Assembly (NCBI RefSeq): GCF_904846615.1 | Contig: NZ_CAJHBK010000001.1 | Location: 2,108,001 to 2,172,000 of the forward strand | DNA: 64,000 nt | Direction of reading: 5' to 3' | From: Psychrobacter sp. JCM 18902 | Lineage (GTDB): Bacteria > Pseudomonadota > Gammaproteobacteria > Pseudomonadales > Moraxellaceae | Shown: positions 38,751-46,899 of the stretch, in pieces | Numbering within the stretch: the first letter of the stretch is position 1 | Layout of the letters: each line of letters opens with the position of its first letter | Notes under the pieces: generated by a model | The model's database searches: none | Told to the model about the DNA's origin: nothing | The model's input: only the letters and a program-made list of their open reading frames with translations | Program-made: the position numbers and the translations under genes

Positions 38751-39312
38751 ATCAAATACCTCTCTATCATTTCTATTGTTATTTAAAATTCTGCTTTTTA
38801 CTTTTTTTCTTCTATTTTTATGCTTTTTTTCCGATTCTAGTCAGGAAACTACTTAGCCTTCTTAACTTATGAATAAGTATAGCAACTATTTAATATTTAT
38901 CTGTTGAACGTATAGACGTACTTTGTGAGTTTATGCTAACCAAGCTTGCCCTAATCTGTCATAAAACCTCATAAACTGCTGATTTTAAATAGTTATTTCA
39001 AAATGTTTCACAATTAGCTTTATTGCTGCCATATTACACATGTTGTTACAAATCCAATATTTAGCCATTTTCAGCACATAGATATTGTGTAGATGGAACT
39101 TCAGAAATGGTGAGATAGTCAAACAATCACAGTTAAATTAATAACTTGGTCATATTTTTATCAGAAAAAAGTCATATAAAAAAACACCCCTTTACAATAA
39201 CCTACCTGTAAATCGCCTTAAACCTTTATAACATGCTGGTAAATAACAGATATTCCAGCAGTCTATCGATAAAATTAGTGCGATGAAGCATGAATAAAAA
39301 TTAAGGAAAGCT
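38751..39312. other. Spacer between the PspC and nadR-like genes (562 bp)
   Basis: AT-rich divergent spacer. I see no ORF, hairpin with T-run or riboswitch-like structure. Promoters for both flanking genes are expected. Confidence 0.5.
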
Positions 39313-40353
39313 ATGTACGAGTCAGGCTTGATGATTGGACATTTTGAGCCACTACATTTAGGTCAAATGCGCAGTATATTGGCTGCGGCAGGACAAACGA
39401 AAACCTTGCATATTATCATTATGGCGCATCCAGCACCGCATCCAGACTTTGACATTACTTTGCAAGACAAAGCACGTTGGCTACAGATGGCGTGTGCTGA
39501 TTTACCATTTATCCAAATTCATACCACTCATGAGATTGAGCTGCCGCTACATGATAGCTTCGTCGATGTGACAATCGACATTCCTGCCAGCAATGCCAAA
39601 CTACAACGTTTGACGACAGCGCTCGACTTACCAGCAGATACAGTCTTGTTTGTCGCAGAAAACCACCCATTGGCGCAGAGTGATGTCTATGAGCGATTAT
39701 CGATACCAGTCGTCACGACCCCGTTACAGCCTGAGTTTGATTCTTATGCCATCGCTCGTAATCCAGTCGCGCATTGGTCAGCTATTCACCCGCAAGCGCG
39801 CGGCGACTATACCAAAACGGTGGCGATTGTTGGCGGCGAAAGTTCGGGTAAGACCACATTGGTGCATAAACTGGCCAATTATTATGGCGCCAGCTTTGCT
39901 TTAGAGATGGGACGCTTATATGTCGGTACAGATTTGGGCGGTAGTGAAGTCGGTCTACAATATAATGACTATGGTCCGATTGCCCTTCAGCATGCTCAAG
40001 CTATAAGAGATGTGGCGGCTAATGCGACCGCTCCTGTCACCATCGTTGATACCGATTTTGTGACCACTCAAGCATTTTGTGAAGAATATGAAGGTCGCAG
40101 CCATCCTTTTGTGGCGGCTTGTATCGATGAGTTTCGCTTAGATCATACCATTATGCTGGATAACAATACGCCGTGGATTGATGATGGTATGCGCTCATTG
40201 GGCACGCCTGAGGCGCGTGGACGCTTTGAGCGACGTCTTGTCGATATTTTTGCTCGTCATGATATCAAACCACATATGGTTGATCAGCCAGATTACGATG
40301 CGCGCTATCAGCAAGCGCTGCTGCTTATCGATCAGTATGTTTATGGCAGATAG
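39313..40353 (+). CDS. nadR: NadR-like protein: NMN adenylyltransferase-like domain fused to ribosylnicotinamide kinase
   Basis: 346 residues, two domains, no HTH domain. The N-terminal nucleotidyltransferase-like part has GHFEPLHLGQM, where the second His of the HxGH catalytic motif is Gln; the second motif (ISxTxxR) is replaced by DSYAIARNP. The C-terminal kinase has an intact P-loop GGESSGKTTL and VDTDFVTTQ. It probably still phosphorylates nicotinamide riboside, while NMN adenylylation is doubtful. pnuC follows 113 bases downstream, which supports a vitamin-B3 salvage unit. AAGGAAAG precedes the ATG. Confidence 0.88.
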   Translation: MYESGLMIGHFEPLHLGQMRSILAAAGQTKTLHIIIMAHPAPHPDFDITLQDKARWLQMACADLPFIQIHTTHEIELPLHDSFVDVTIDIPASNAKLQRLTTALDLPADTVLFVAENHPLAQSDVYERLSIPVVTTPLQPEFDSYAIARNPVAHWSAIHPQARGDYTKTVAIVGGESSGKTTLVHKLANYYGASFALEMGRLYVGTDLGGSEVGLQYNDYGPIALQHAQAIRDVAANATAPVTIVDTDFVTTQAFCEEYEGRSHPFVAACIDEFRLDHTIMLDNNTPWIDDGMRSLGTPEARGRFERRLVDIFARHDIKPHMVDQPDYDARYQQALLLIDQYVYGR

Positions 40354-40466
40354 AGGAGATGGTAAAAATAGCGATGGCAAGAATAGCGATAATACAAAAA
40401 TAATATGATACTAAAAAATAAAATAAGAACTCATTGTAGTTTTAATACTTTAAGGAAAAAGGCTTT

Positions 40467-41198
40467 ATGCGTATTCAGCTATTAGATAATATTACTGGAA
40501 AGTGGGCGATGCAATGGATTGTCACTTGGTTCATTTGCGGGATGATAGCCTTATCCGCAGGTTTTTGGCTCACAACAGAACACACCACGCTTGATATGTT
40601 TTATTTGGGCGTGTCTTTCGTTGGTTTGGTCTGTGTGGCTTCGCTATCATTTCGCAAAAACGTCATGGGCAACGGGCTGGGAATGGCAGCGACTGCGGGA
40701 GAAGTCGTCGTGCAGGCGACGTCTGGTGCAGTCGGTTTGATGCTCGCGCCGCTCTTTAACTTTTTCACCCATGTCTACGGTATTTTTTATTGGTCAAAAC
40801 ATACCGATCCTGATGGCGACATGATACCAAAGGCGGCGAGCAAAGCGGTTTGGTTGATTACCGCCGCCTTTATTATTATTGGTCTCGCACTTTTCCCCAC
40901 GGTAAATAATTTACTAGCCAGCTATGGCTATGCAGTGGTTGAAGATGATAATAGTAAATTCCTAGGATTTATTTCCTTCTTTTGGATCAACGTCATTGCT
41001 TTTGTCCTCTCCATTACTGCACAAGCCGCGATGATTTTGCGCTATTCATTTAACTGGTGGTTATGGATTATCGTTAACTTTGTCTGGCTCATCGTCAATC
41101 TAATGTCAGGCAATTACATTTTTGCCATTCAAACTATGATATATCAAATAAACGCCTTTATTGGTTTGTATGAATGGCAGCGCAGTGAACAAGGTTAA
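40467..41198 (+). CDS. pnuC: Nicotinamide riboside transporter PnuC
   Basis: Inner-membrane carrier of 243 residues with about seven hydrophobic segments. FFTHVYGIFYWSKH and the C-terminal FNWWLWIIVNFVWLIVN followed by MIYQINAFIGLYEW are the family's conserved regions. It should import nicotinamide riboside, trapped by the kinase domain of the upstream NadR-like protein. AAAAAGG lies before the ATG. Confidence 0.92.
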   Translation: MRIQLLDNITGKWAMQWIVTWFICGMIALSAGFWLTTEHTTLDMFYLGVSFVGLVCVASLSFRKNVMGNGLGMAATAGEVVVQATSGAVGLMLAPLFNFFTHVYGIFYWSKHTDPDGDMIPKAASKAVWLITAAFIIIGLALFPTVNNLLASYGYAVVEDDNSKFLGFISFFWINVIAFVLSITAQAAMILRYSFNWWLWIIVNFVWLIVNLMSGNYIFAIQTMIYQINAFIGLYEWQRSEQG

Positions 41199-41393
41199 CG
41201 CTTATCTTGTATGGTCATAAGTGGTGATATCTTAAAAGAATAAAACCAAAGAGCTCGCAGATATTGGCAAACATGTTGATAACGTTATAGGTTTTGACTG
41301 TGGCGTCTATCAGATAATGTGGTGGACTGGCTCAATTAATGCTACAACTGATAGGAGAGATTTTTCAATTTATCTACTAACATGGAGGTTAGT

Positions 41394-41846
41394 ATGTCTC
41401 GTACTCAGCAAAAACGCCTGTCTAAACGCACACTTGAGCAATGGCTTAGTGAATATTCTGTCAGTCATCAAAACCTACTCAATAAGAAGATCCATTGGCT
41501 ATGCGTTCCCACGATATTTGTCAGCCTGTTAGGCATGGGCATGTCGCTATCAGTCTGGTTTACCTTGGTACTTAGCGCGTTGGTATTGTTATTTTATATG
41601 CGTCTATCCACGCCGTTATTCTTGGCTATGGGAATGTTTATTCTTATTTGTTTGTCAGTAATGACATTATTACCATGGGGCTTTAAGGTTTGGGCAGCTG
41701 TTTTTGTGGTTGCTTGGATTGGACAGTTCATTGGTCATAAAATTGAAGGCAAAAAACCCTCATTTTTTGAAGACTTACAATTCTTATTAATTGGTCCAGC
41801 ATGGGTAGCTAATAGCTTGATGGGTCGTAAAAAAAGCAAAGCCTAA
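41394..41846 (+). CDS. Mpo1/DUF962-family membrane protein
   Basis: 150 residues with four hydrophobic segments. YSVSHQNLLNKKIHWLCVP and WIGQFIGHKIEGKKPSFFED carry the His residues conserved in the DUF962 family. Yeast Mpo1 is an iron-dependent dioxygenase for 2-hydroxy fatty acid alpha-oxidation; the bacterial role is not settled. The ATG at 41394 was chosen because GGAGG lies five bases upstream; an ATG at 41382 overlaps that site. Single gene, followed by a terminator at 41951. Confidence 0.88.
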   Translation: MSRTQQKRLSKRTLEQWLSEYSVSHQNLLNKKIHWLCVPTIFVSLLGMGMSLSVWFTLVLSALVLLFYMRLSTPLFLAMGMFILICLSVMTLLPWGFKVWAAVFVVAWIGQFIGHKIEGKKPSFFEDLQFLLIGPAWVANSLMGRKKSKA

Positions 41847-41860
41847 CTATTTATCCTTGA

Positions 41861-41890
41861 TAGTATCTTTAAGCTTAGTATCTTTAAGCT
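41861..41890. repeat. Perfect tandem duplication, 2 x 15 bp
   Basis: TAGTATCTTTAAGCT occurs twice in a row just after the Mpo1-family gene, with a third partial match (GGTATCGTT) following. Confidence 0.85.
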
Positions 41891-41950
41891 CGGTATCGTT
41901 AGAATTAGTACCTAAAAAACCACTATCTAAAACTGATATCTTGACTCAAA

Positions 41951-41985
41951 AAAGCACCGCTCAACAATCCGTTAAGTGGTGCTTT
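41951..41985 (+). terminator. Terminator after the Mpo1-family gene
   Basis: AAAGCACC (41951-41958) pairs with GGTGCTTT (41978-41985). The T-run is short. Confidence 0.65.
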
Positions 41986-42250
41986 GTGTATTAAGCTAGC
42001 AAATAACAAGTTATAAAAAATAAGCTCTCAAAAAAATTTATTTACTGTAATTAACTCCTCTAAATTTCAGAACAATAACACTGTAAACATAGCGTCAAAT
42101 AGCCACAGCAGAACCGTTTACTTCAGAATAGAGCCATTCATTTTAGAATAGAACCAACAGCACAAATTCAGCCTATTTGTCCGATAGTTAATATGCGACA
42201 AGCCTCTATGCAATGTGTTGTAAAAACTCTTTATTACGCGCCATCACCGA

Positions 42251-42637
42251 TAGATACAGCACTGCTGTCCCGTCCTAAACGTTGAGTTGGATTTTCCTGA
42301 TCGACATTGACTTGATCGAAGAAGGGTATGAGCTCGCTGTTCGCATTAAGAGCTGCAAGATTCCAGCGACCAAACAAAACGGCTGGCGCTGATTCGTTAT
42401 TCACTCTGTGCCAGTCCCGATTATCTGAGCAGAATGGGATTACTTGAGACGTTAGCAGATTTGGAGAATCATGAATTTTTACAATATGGTCTGGGCACAA
42501 CCAGCAACCTAAAGCTGACGGACGAAGAAGGCAGAAAGCTTAAGCATAGGATTCATGCCAAAATTAATGCCACTAATGGTGCGTTTTTGGTAGATATGGT
42601 CGTCAAAGGTCAGGGCATTACCTTTATACAAGGTTGA
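42251..42637 (+). pseudogene. Decayed LysR-type regulator (effector-domain fragment)
   Basis: Translated pieces match the LysR effector domain in order: NVELDFPDR (frame of 42281), DLIEEGYELAVRI (shifted frame, 42309 on), LCASPDYLSRMGLLETLADL (back in the first frame, from about 42400), then INATNGAFLVDMVVKGQG up to a stop at 42635. The middle part is out of frame with the outer two and the first frame has a stop at 42308, so at least two indels have occurred. The DNA-binding domain and C-terminus are missing. No neighbouring target is obvious. Confidence 0.8.
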
Positions 42638-42706
42638 TACCTGAATACAGTGTCGATATCTGAATACAGTGTCGATATCTGAATACAATGTCGATATTTG
42701 ATCACG
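42633..42706. repeat. 19-bp tandem repeat, about four copies
   Basis: The unit GTGTCGATATCTGAATACA occurs twice exactly (42650-42668, 42669-42687), preceded by a 17-bp variant and followed by a diverged copy (42688-42706). The core TCGATA/TATCTGA is partly palindromic. It overlaps the end of the LysR pseudogene. Confidence 0.9.
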
Positions 42707-42786
42707 CAAATAATATCACATGTCTATCACAGTCGAATTATCGCTTATAGCCTGACGAATCCAACAATCTTGGTTACTTGTGCGCC

Positions 42787-43212
42787 TTACTCAGTGATAG
42801 CAGAAATGACACCAATTAGTTTTTTGGTCTTATATCTTGCTTCTGCTAGTGCCATCTTATTCTGCGCTACCACGGTCAATACACACGGCTTACCGATATA
42901 GTCAGTTTTGACAAATAGCATATTTCCAGCAGTGGCTTCGACAATAGTGATGTCGCACTTGCCCTGCTTCATTTGACTCGCGGATGAATCGCTCAGCGCT
43001 GATAGCGTACTACTCATCGCTGCAAACTTGTCCGTTTGATTGCTCAATTCACTGATCGAAAAGCAACTAATGGGAAAGCCATCTGTGGTGCATAAGCTAA
43101 CCAATATGACTTCTCTATTGGCGTCACACAATGCTTTCATGTGGCTTAATAACGCTATTTTTGCTGGTGATTTTTCGTCTAATTTTTCTTTTAACATAGT
43201 CATATCTGGCAT
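42787..43212 (-). CDS. Roadblock/LC7-domain protein (second, operon-distal)
   Basis: 141 residues. After a short helical N-terminus comes a roadblock/LC7 fold: ILVSLCTTDGFPISCFS, a helix with MSSTLSALSDSSASQM, and ILFVKTD-like strands closing with LAEARYKTKKLIGVI. Such MglB-like proteins bind small GTPases and act as scaffolds or GTPase activators. Its ATG overlaps the stop of the GTPase gene (TAATG), so the two are translationally coupled and probably interact. It differs clearly from the other roadblock protein of this locus. Last gene of the unit. Confidence 0.88.
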   Translation of the reverse strand: MPDMTMLKEKLDEKSPAKIALLSHMKALCDANREVILVSLCTTDGFPISCFSISELSNQTDKFAAMSSTLSALSDSSASQMKQGKCDITIVEATAGNMLFVKTDYIGKPCVLTVVAQNKMALAEARYKTKKLIGVISAITE

Positions 43213-43745
43213 TAGTCTTGATTATTAAGGGTATTAAATAATGACAACAGAGACACGGCGGACTCTCTGTTTCTAGGATCTGTATGGAGCACAGGTGCCA
43301 CCACGTTATGCTGCATCAACATCACTCTTATTTCTTGTCCCAGTGCTGAAAGACTATCTTTGTCAGCATCTTCGCAATGAGTGATGCCAATGATACACGT
43401 GGTCTGATTTTTTTCTGGTGCAAAAAAGTGTAACAGCTTATCTAAATTGGCATAATCGGGTGTCTCGCCATATCTAATCAAAATGAGCAATCCCCATAGC
43501 GACTGATTGACAAACTCCCATAAAAAAGAAAACCGCTCTTGACCTGGCACACCGTAAATACCTAGTGCCATATCGTCAGACAGAGTGATGCGTCCATAAT
43601 CGATGCCGACCGTCGTATACTCTTTACCGATATCGATACTAGATTTTGCTTCTGTTTCGATGGGGCTTATCTCGCTTAATGTCTTGACCAACCGAGTTTT
43701 TCCAGCACCTACTTCACCAATGATTGCTAGCTTCTGATAATTCAA
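43212..43745 (-). CDS. MglA-like small GTPase (COG2229 type)
   Basis: 177 residues with a Ras-like fold. G1 is GEVGAGKT; the switch I region is [15 protein letters not shown]3 is YGVPGQERF in the place of DTAGQ; the G4 position reads ITHCED, a poor match to NKxD. The family is the one paired with roadblock proteins in actinomycete conservons and in MglA/MglB polarity systems. The start is TTG, decided by GAGG seven bases upstream within the end of the BLUF gene. It lies four bases after the BLUF stop and overlaps the roadblock gene that follows. Confidence 0.9.
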   Translation of the reverse strand: MNYQKLAIIGEVGAGKTRLVKTLSEISPIETEAKSSIDIGKEYTTVGIDYGRITLSDDMALGIYGVPGQERFSFLWEFVNQSLWGLLILIRYGETPDYANLDKLLHFFAPEKNQTTCIIGITHCEDADKDSLSALGQEIRVMLMQHNVVAPVLHTDPRNRESAVSLLSLFNTLNNQD

Positions 43746-43749
43746 TTTT

Positions 43750-44478
43750 TTACCTCATTCCTAAGAATTTTTTGATCGCACCATAAAATTTATTAGGTTT
43801 TTTCTCATTTACGGTTTGCTCGTGTATCGGTGCTGCCTCTGTGACACTCAATAAACCTAAACGATCAAACTCTCTGATAATCTGTGTGACTTGATGATGG
43901 CTGCCAAAATCACCACTATCCGCTAGTGCATTAAACGAATAAGGCTTTTTAGTCAATTTAATACACAGGTTCATAATCATTTGCGGCTGGCTTTCATTGT
44001 TGAGATCAGGCCATGCCAGCAATCTTAAATCTTTACCTTCATAATACTTTTCAGGCACCGTATCAGATTTTTTTATATCAATAAACGGTTGAATACGTCT
44101 TTGTTGAGACTCATTAAAGCTGTTTAACACAGCGCTATTATTCTCAATGAACGCATTAAAAAAGTTGCCTTGATCCACAAAATCAAACACGCTCACAGCC
44201 CAATTATTAAAGCTGCGTTTGATCACGCGCACATCCAAAAACACCCAAAGATCTTCATGTCTAGGATCAGAAGCTATCTTACTCATTAACTTGTCTACTT
44301 CCAGATGAGGGCCTTCTAGCACTTGCAGATACTGACCGTCACGGTAAGAGATGATACCCGTAATTTGCGATTTTGGATTATGCTTACGAGAGACGCTAAC
44401 GATGTCTGATAACCCAGTAGGCATTCGAATAGTACGATCACTGATAGGCACTCTACTGACGTATGCAATACACTTCAT
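43750..44478 (-). CDS. BLUF blue-light sensor protein with C-terminal helical/winged-helix-like region
   Basis: 242 residues. The N-terminal BLUF domain (about 1-100) binds FAD and senses blue light: IAYVSR with Tyr6, NPKSQITG with Asn34, YLQVLEGP with Gln52, and FNNWAVSV with Trp93 are the photochemical residues. The Met usual two positions after that Trp is Val95. Residues 130-220 ([22 protein letters not shown]) look like a winged-helix or DUF742-like module, followed by a basic tail. GGTGG precedes the ATG. It heads a tight unit with the GTPase and roadblock genes, so light is probably read out through the GTPase (inference). Confidence 0.9.
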   Translation of the reverse strand: MKCIAYVSRVPISDRTIRMPTGLSDIVSVSRKHNPKSQITGIISYRDGQYLQVLEGPHLEVDKLMSKIASDPRHEDLWVFLDVRVIKRSFNNWAVSVFDFVDQGNFFNAFIENNSAVLNSFNESQQRRIQPFIDIKKSDTVPEKYYEGKDLRLLAWPDLNNESQPQMIMNLCIKLTKKPYSFNALADSGDFGSHHQVTQIIREFDRLGLLSVTEAAPIHEQTVNEKKPNKFYGAIKKFLGMR

Positions 44479-44577
44479 TTTGCCACCACTTGATAAAACG
44501 GCTCACGCTCGTTAAGTTATTCCTACTGCTTATAAAATAATAATTCGCTATGTACAGTACGTACATAACGAATTTGA

Positions 44578-44624
44578 CCTTGTTGCCAGTCTTGTCTTGT
44601 TTAAGGCGCGATAAGCAACAAGGA
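44578..44624 (-). promoter_or_regulatory. Perfect 9-bp inverted repeat between the roadblock and BLUF genes
   Basis: CCTTGTTGC (44578-44586) and GCAACAAGG (44616-44624) are exact complements separated by 29 bases, within a 188-base gap. It could be an operator of the BLUF-GTPase-roadblock unit or a hairpin that sets relative expression. Confidence 0.4.
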
Positions 44625-44666
44625 GAGTTTGATAAATCACTCATTTTTTGAACACGACCAACCGAA

Positions 44667-45026
44667 TTATACCTCTAGTTTATTTTCTACCGCTTGTACC
44701 TTACGGCGGGCTAATGCAAGATTGGCTTTTGATTTATCAAGCACCAAATAAATAAACAAGTCTTCATGCTTGGCTGTAGGACGGATGATGTGCAGTTGAG
44801 ACTCCAAGGTGATCAACATATCTTCGATTTCACCTTTGATATCTAATGACTTCATCGTTGCTACTTTCGCCTTTACCACTTGCGAGTTACCTGCTGCTGC
44901 AAGTTCTAAGTCAACGCCGCCGCCAGCCATACCAAGTACCATGCCTGACATATAGTCGACGATACAGCCACCCATTGCACCATCAAGATTCATTAACTCT
45001 TGTAACGACTCATCGATATTTGACAT
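44667..45026 (-). CDS. Roadblock/LC7-domain protein (first, operon-proximal)
   Basis: 119 residues, essentially one roadblock/LC7 domain. MSNIDESLQELMNLDGAMGG leads into the first strand, then ELAAAGNSQVVKAKVATMKS, a pair of strands around IEDMLITLESQLHIIRP, and the C-terminal helix ANLALARRKVQAVENKL. It is shorter and less divergent than the roadblock gene at 42787. AGGA lies before the ATG. The gap to the BLUF gene is 188 bases, longer than the others in the locus, and contains an inverted repeat. Confidence 0.9.
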   Translation of the reverse strand: MSNIDESLQELMNLDGAMGGCIVDYMSGMVLGMAGGGVDLELAAAGNSQVVKAKVATMKSLDIKGEIEDMLITLESQLHIIRPTAKHEDLFIYLVLDKSKANLALARRKVQAVENKLEV

Positions 45027-45458
45027 ACTTTTTCCTGTTTATCTGATTGTATTTAAATGAAGTCATTCCATCACAGAAATGCCTTCGTAGTTTCAAGCTA
45101 TGAAGCTAAATTTAGCTTATTATTTACTCTTTTTTATTATTAGTATATCTTAACGTACACTAAAAATTTATAAGATAATTATAACAATAAAATATCAATA
45201 ACTAAGTATGTTTTTTGGTAAAAACCATATAGTCTATTTATAAACAAAGTCTACATACCGTAGCGGTGGTCATTATATTCCATATATTAGACTCGATGAC
45301 GCTTGCCCCTAACCACTCATGAACAAAAAACGACCGTTGAGTAGGAAAAAATAAAAACATCGAATAGTCATGCGGATTTAAAGCTTAAAACCCCCACTCT
45401 TGACACTAAAATGCCATTGATCGTTGAATCACTCCAAGCAAAGAAACAAGGAAAAATG
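45027..45458. other. Divergent spacer upstream of the roadblock gene (432 bp)
   Basis: AT-rich. A weak inverted repeat (AGTCTA...TAGACT, about 45233-45291) is present. It should carry the promoters for the photosensory unit and the amidohydrolase; no consensus pair was identified. Confidence 0.45.
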
Positions 45459-46697
45459 ATGCCCGATTTACTTATAAAAAATGCCCAATTACCCAATCAT
45501 AAAAACTTGGTTAATATCAGTATAAATGGCGCTTATATTGAAAGTATTGACGACGTTGCAAAAAAAACTGAACATGATGATGCGCCAAGAGCACTTTACG
45601 ATGCTAAAGGTTACTTTGTCTGTGCAGGATTCTATGAGAGCCACATTCACCTTGATAAAGCCTGCATCCTTGATCGCTGTACTATAGAGCAAGGTGATTT
45701 AAACGAGGCTGTTGAAGAAACAGGTAAGGCTAAAAAGGATTTTACGGAAGTAGATGTGTTTAATCGTGCTTCACGAGTGATTGAGATGGCGATTAAAAAA
45801 GGCACCGTTGGTCTGCGCACCTTTGTTGAAACAGATTCAAAAACAGAGATGCGTGCCTTTAATGCCATCAAAAAAGCCCGCGATACCTATGCATTTGCCA
45901 TCGATATAGAGATTTGCGCCTTTGCGCAATCAGGATTGAGCAATGACCTGCATACTTATGAGCTACTAAAACTGGCATTGTCGCAAGGCGCTGATTTGGT
46001 TGGCGGATGTCCATACAAAGATGAGAATCCTCACAAGCATATTGAAATGCTGTTTGATTTGGCTGAGCAGTTTGACGTCGATGTTGATTTTCATCTGGAT
46101 TTTGATCTGGATCCACAAGGCTCGAGCATTCCAAAATTGGTTGAAGAAACCATCAAGCGCCATTATCAAGGTCGCATATCTATTGGTCATGTGACTAAAC
46201 TGTCGGCGATGGACAAAGACAAACGTATTGAAATGGCTGCGTTACTTAAATTCGCTGACATTACCTTGACCGTGTTACCAGCTACCGACATATTTTTGAA
46301 TGGACGTGATTATGATACGCTCATTCCTAGAGGCATGGTCAACGCCAATGAGCTATTAGCAATGGGCATCAATACGACTATTTCTAGCAATAATATTTTA
46401 AATGCTTTCACGCCTTACGGTGATGCCTCACTAATTAGAATGGCAAATATGTATGCCAATATCACTCAATTAGCAAAAGATGAGCAGATAGCGGAGGTAT
46501 TCGATATGATTAGCAAAAATGCAGCGAAGCTTTCGTCACGGCAAACGGAGATTAAAGTAGGAGCACCGGCTACCCTAGTCATATTAGAAGCGAAAGACGC
46601 GGTAGAAGCGATTAGAATCAATTCTCAAGCCATAGCAGGCTTCAAAAATGGCAAGCAAACCTTTTGCAATGAGGTTGCCCATATTTGCTTTGAATAA
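45459..46697 (+). CDS. Amidohydrolase-family metal-dependent hydrolase (cytosine deaminase-like)
   Basis: About 413 residues with the TIM-barrel layout. The first metal site is FYESHIHLDKA, then FAQSGLSNDLHTYELL, VDFHLDFDLDP, and ISIGHVTKLSAMD. A final composite beta domain carries IKVGAPATLVILEA. The HxHxDK form of the first motif is shared with cytosine deaminase CodA and AtzC-type enzymes; the substrate could be a pyrimidine, triazine or other cyclic amide. AAGG lies seven bases before the second of two adjacent ATGs. It is divergent from the roadblock gene and convergent with an SDR. Confidence 0.9.
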   Translation: MPDLLIKNAQLPNHKNLVNISINGAYIESIDDVAKKTEHDDAPRALYDAKGYFVCAGFYESHIHLDKACILDRCTIEQGDLNEAVEETGKAKKDFTEVDVFNRASRVIEMAIKKGTVGLRTFVETDSKTEMRAFNAIKKARDTYAFAIDIEICAFAQSGLSNDLHTYELLKLALSQGADLVGGCPYKDENPHKHIEMLFDLAEQFDVDVDFHLDFDLDPQGSSIPKLVEETIKRHYQGRISIGHVTKLSAMDKDKRIEMAALLKFADITLTVLPATDIFLNGRDYDTLIPRGMVNANELLAMGINTTISSNNILNAFTPYGDASLIRMANMYANITQLAKDEQIAEVFDMISKNAAKLSSRQTEIKVGAPATLVILEAKDAVEAIRINSQAIAGFKNGKQTFCNEVAHICFE

Positions 46698-46792
46698 CTT
46701 GAATATCATCAATTGAGCATATTCAGTCAATTGAAAGATACAGCCTATCAATGCGCCAGCACCTTTATCGTAGAACATAGGCTTAAAACGAT

Positions 46793-46829
46793 AAAAGCGT
46801 CACCCAACTATACGTTGGATGACGCTTTT
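46793..46829. terminator. Bidirectional terminator between the amidohydrolase and SDR genes
   Basis: AAAAGCGTCA-c-CCAAC pairs with GTTGG-a-TGACGCTTTT; U-runs form on both strands. It serves two convergent genes. Confidence 0.9.
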
Positions 46830-46899
46830 CATAACAGTTCTTTTACTATTTACTATAGCTTTAACATCATGGTTTAAATACTTTCATATGCAGATAAGC

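Noticed and set aside
42234..42500. 88-codon minus-strand frame before the BLUF locus
   Set aside because: It runs antisense to the LysR pseudogene fragments, which explain the sequence better.
44453..44644. 63-codon minus-strand frame overlapping the BLUF start
   Set aside because: It overlaps the well-supported BLUF gene, lacks a good ribosome-binding site and shows no domain.
45227..45293. Further member of the hairpin-repeat family
   Set aside because: It has short inverted ends (AGTCTA/TAGACT) but is only about 67 bases long and lacks the conserved core.
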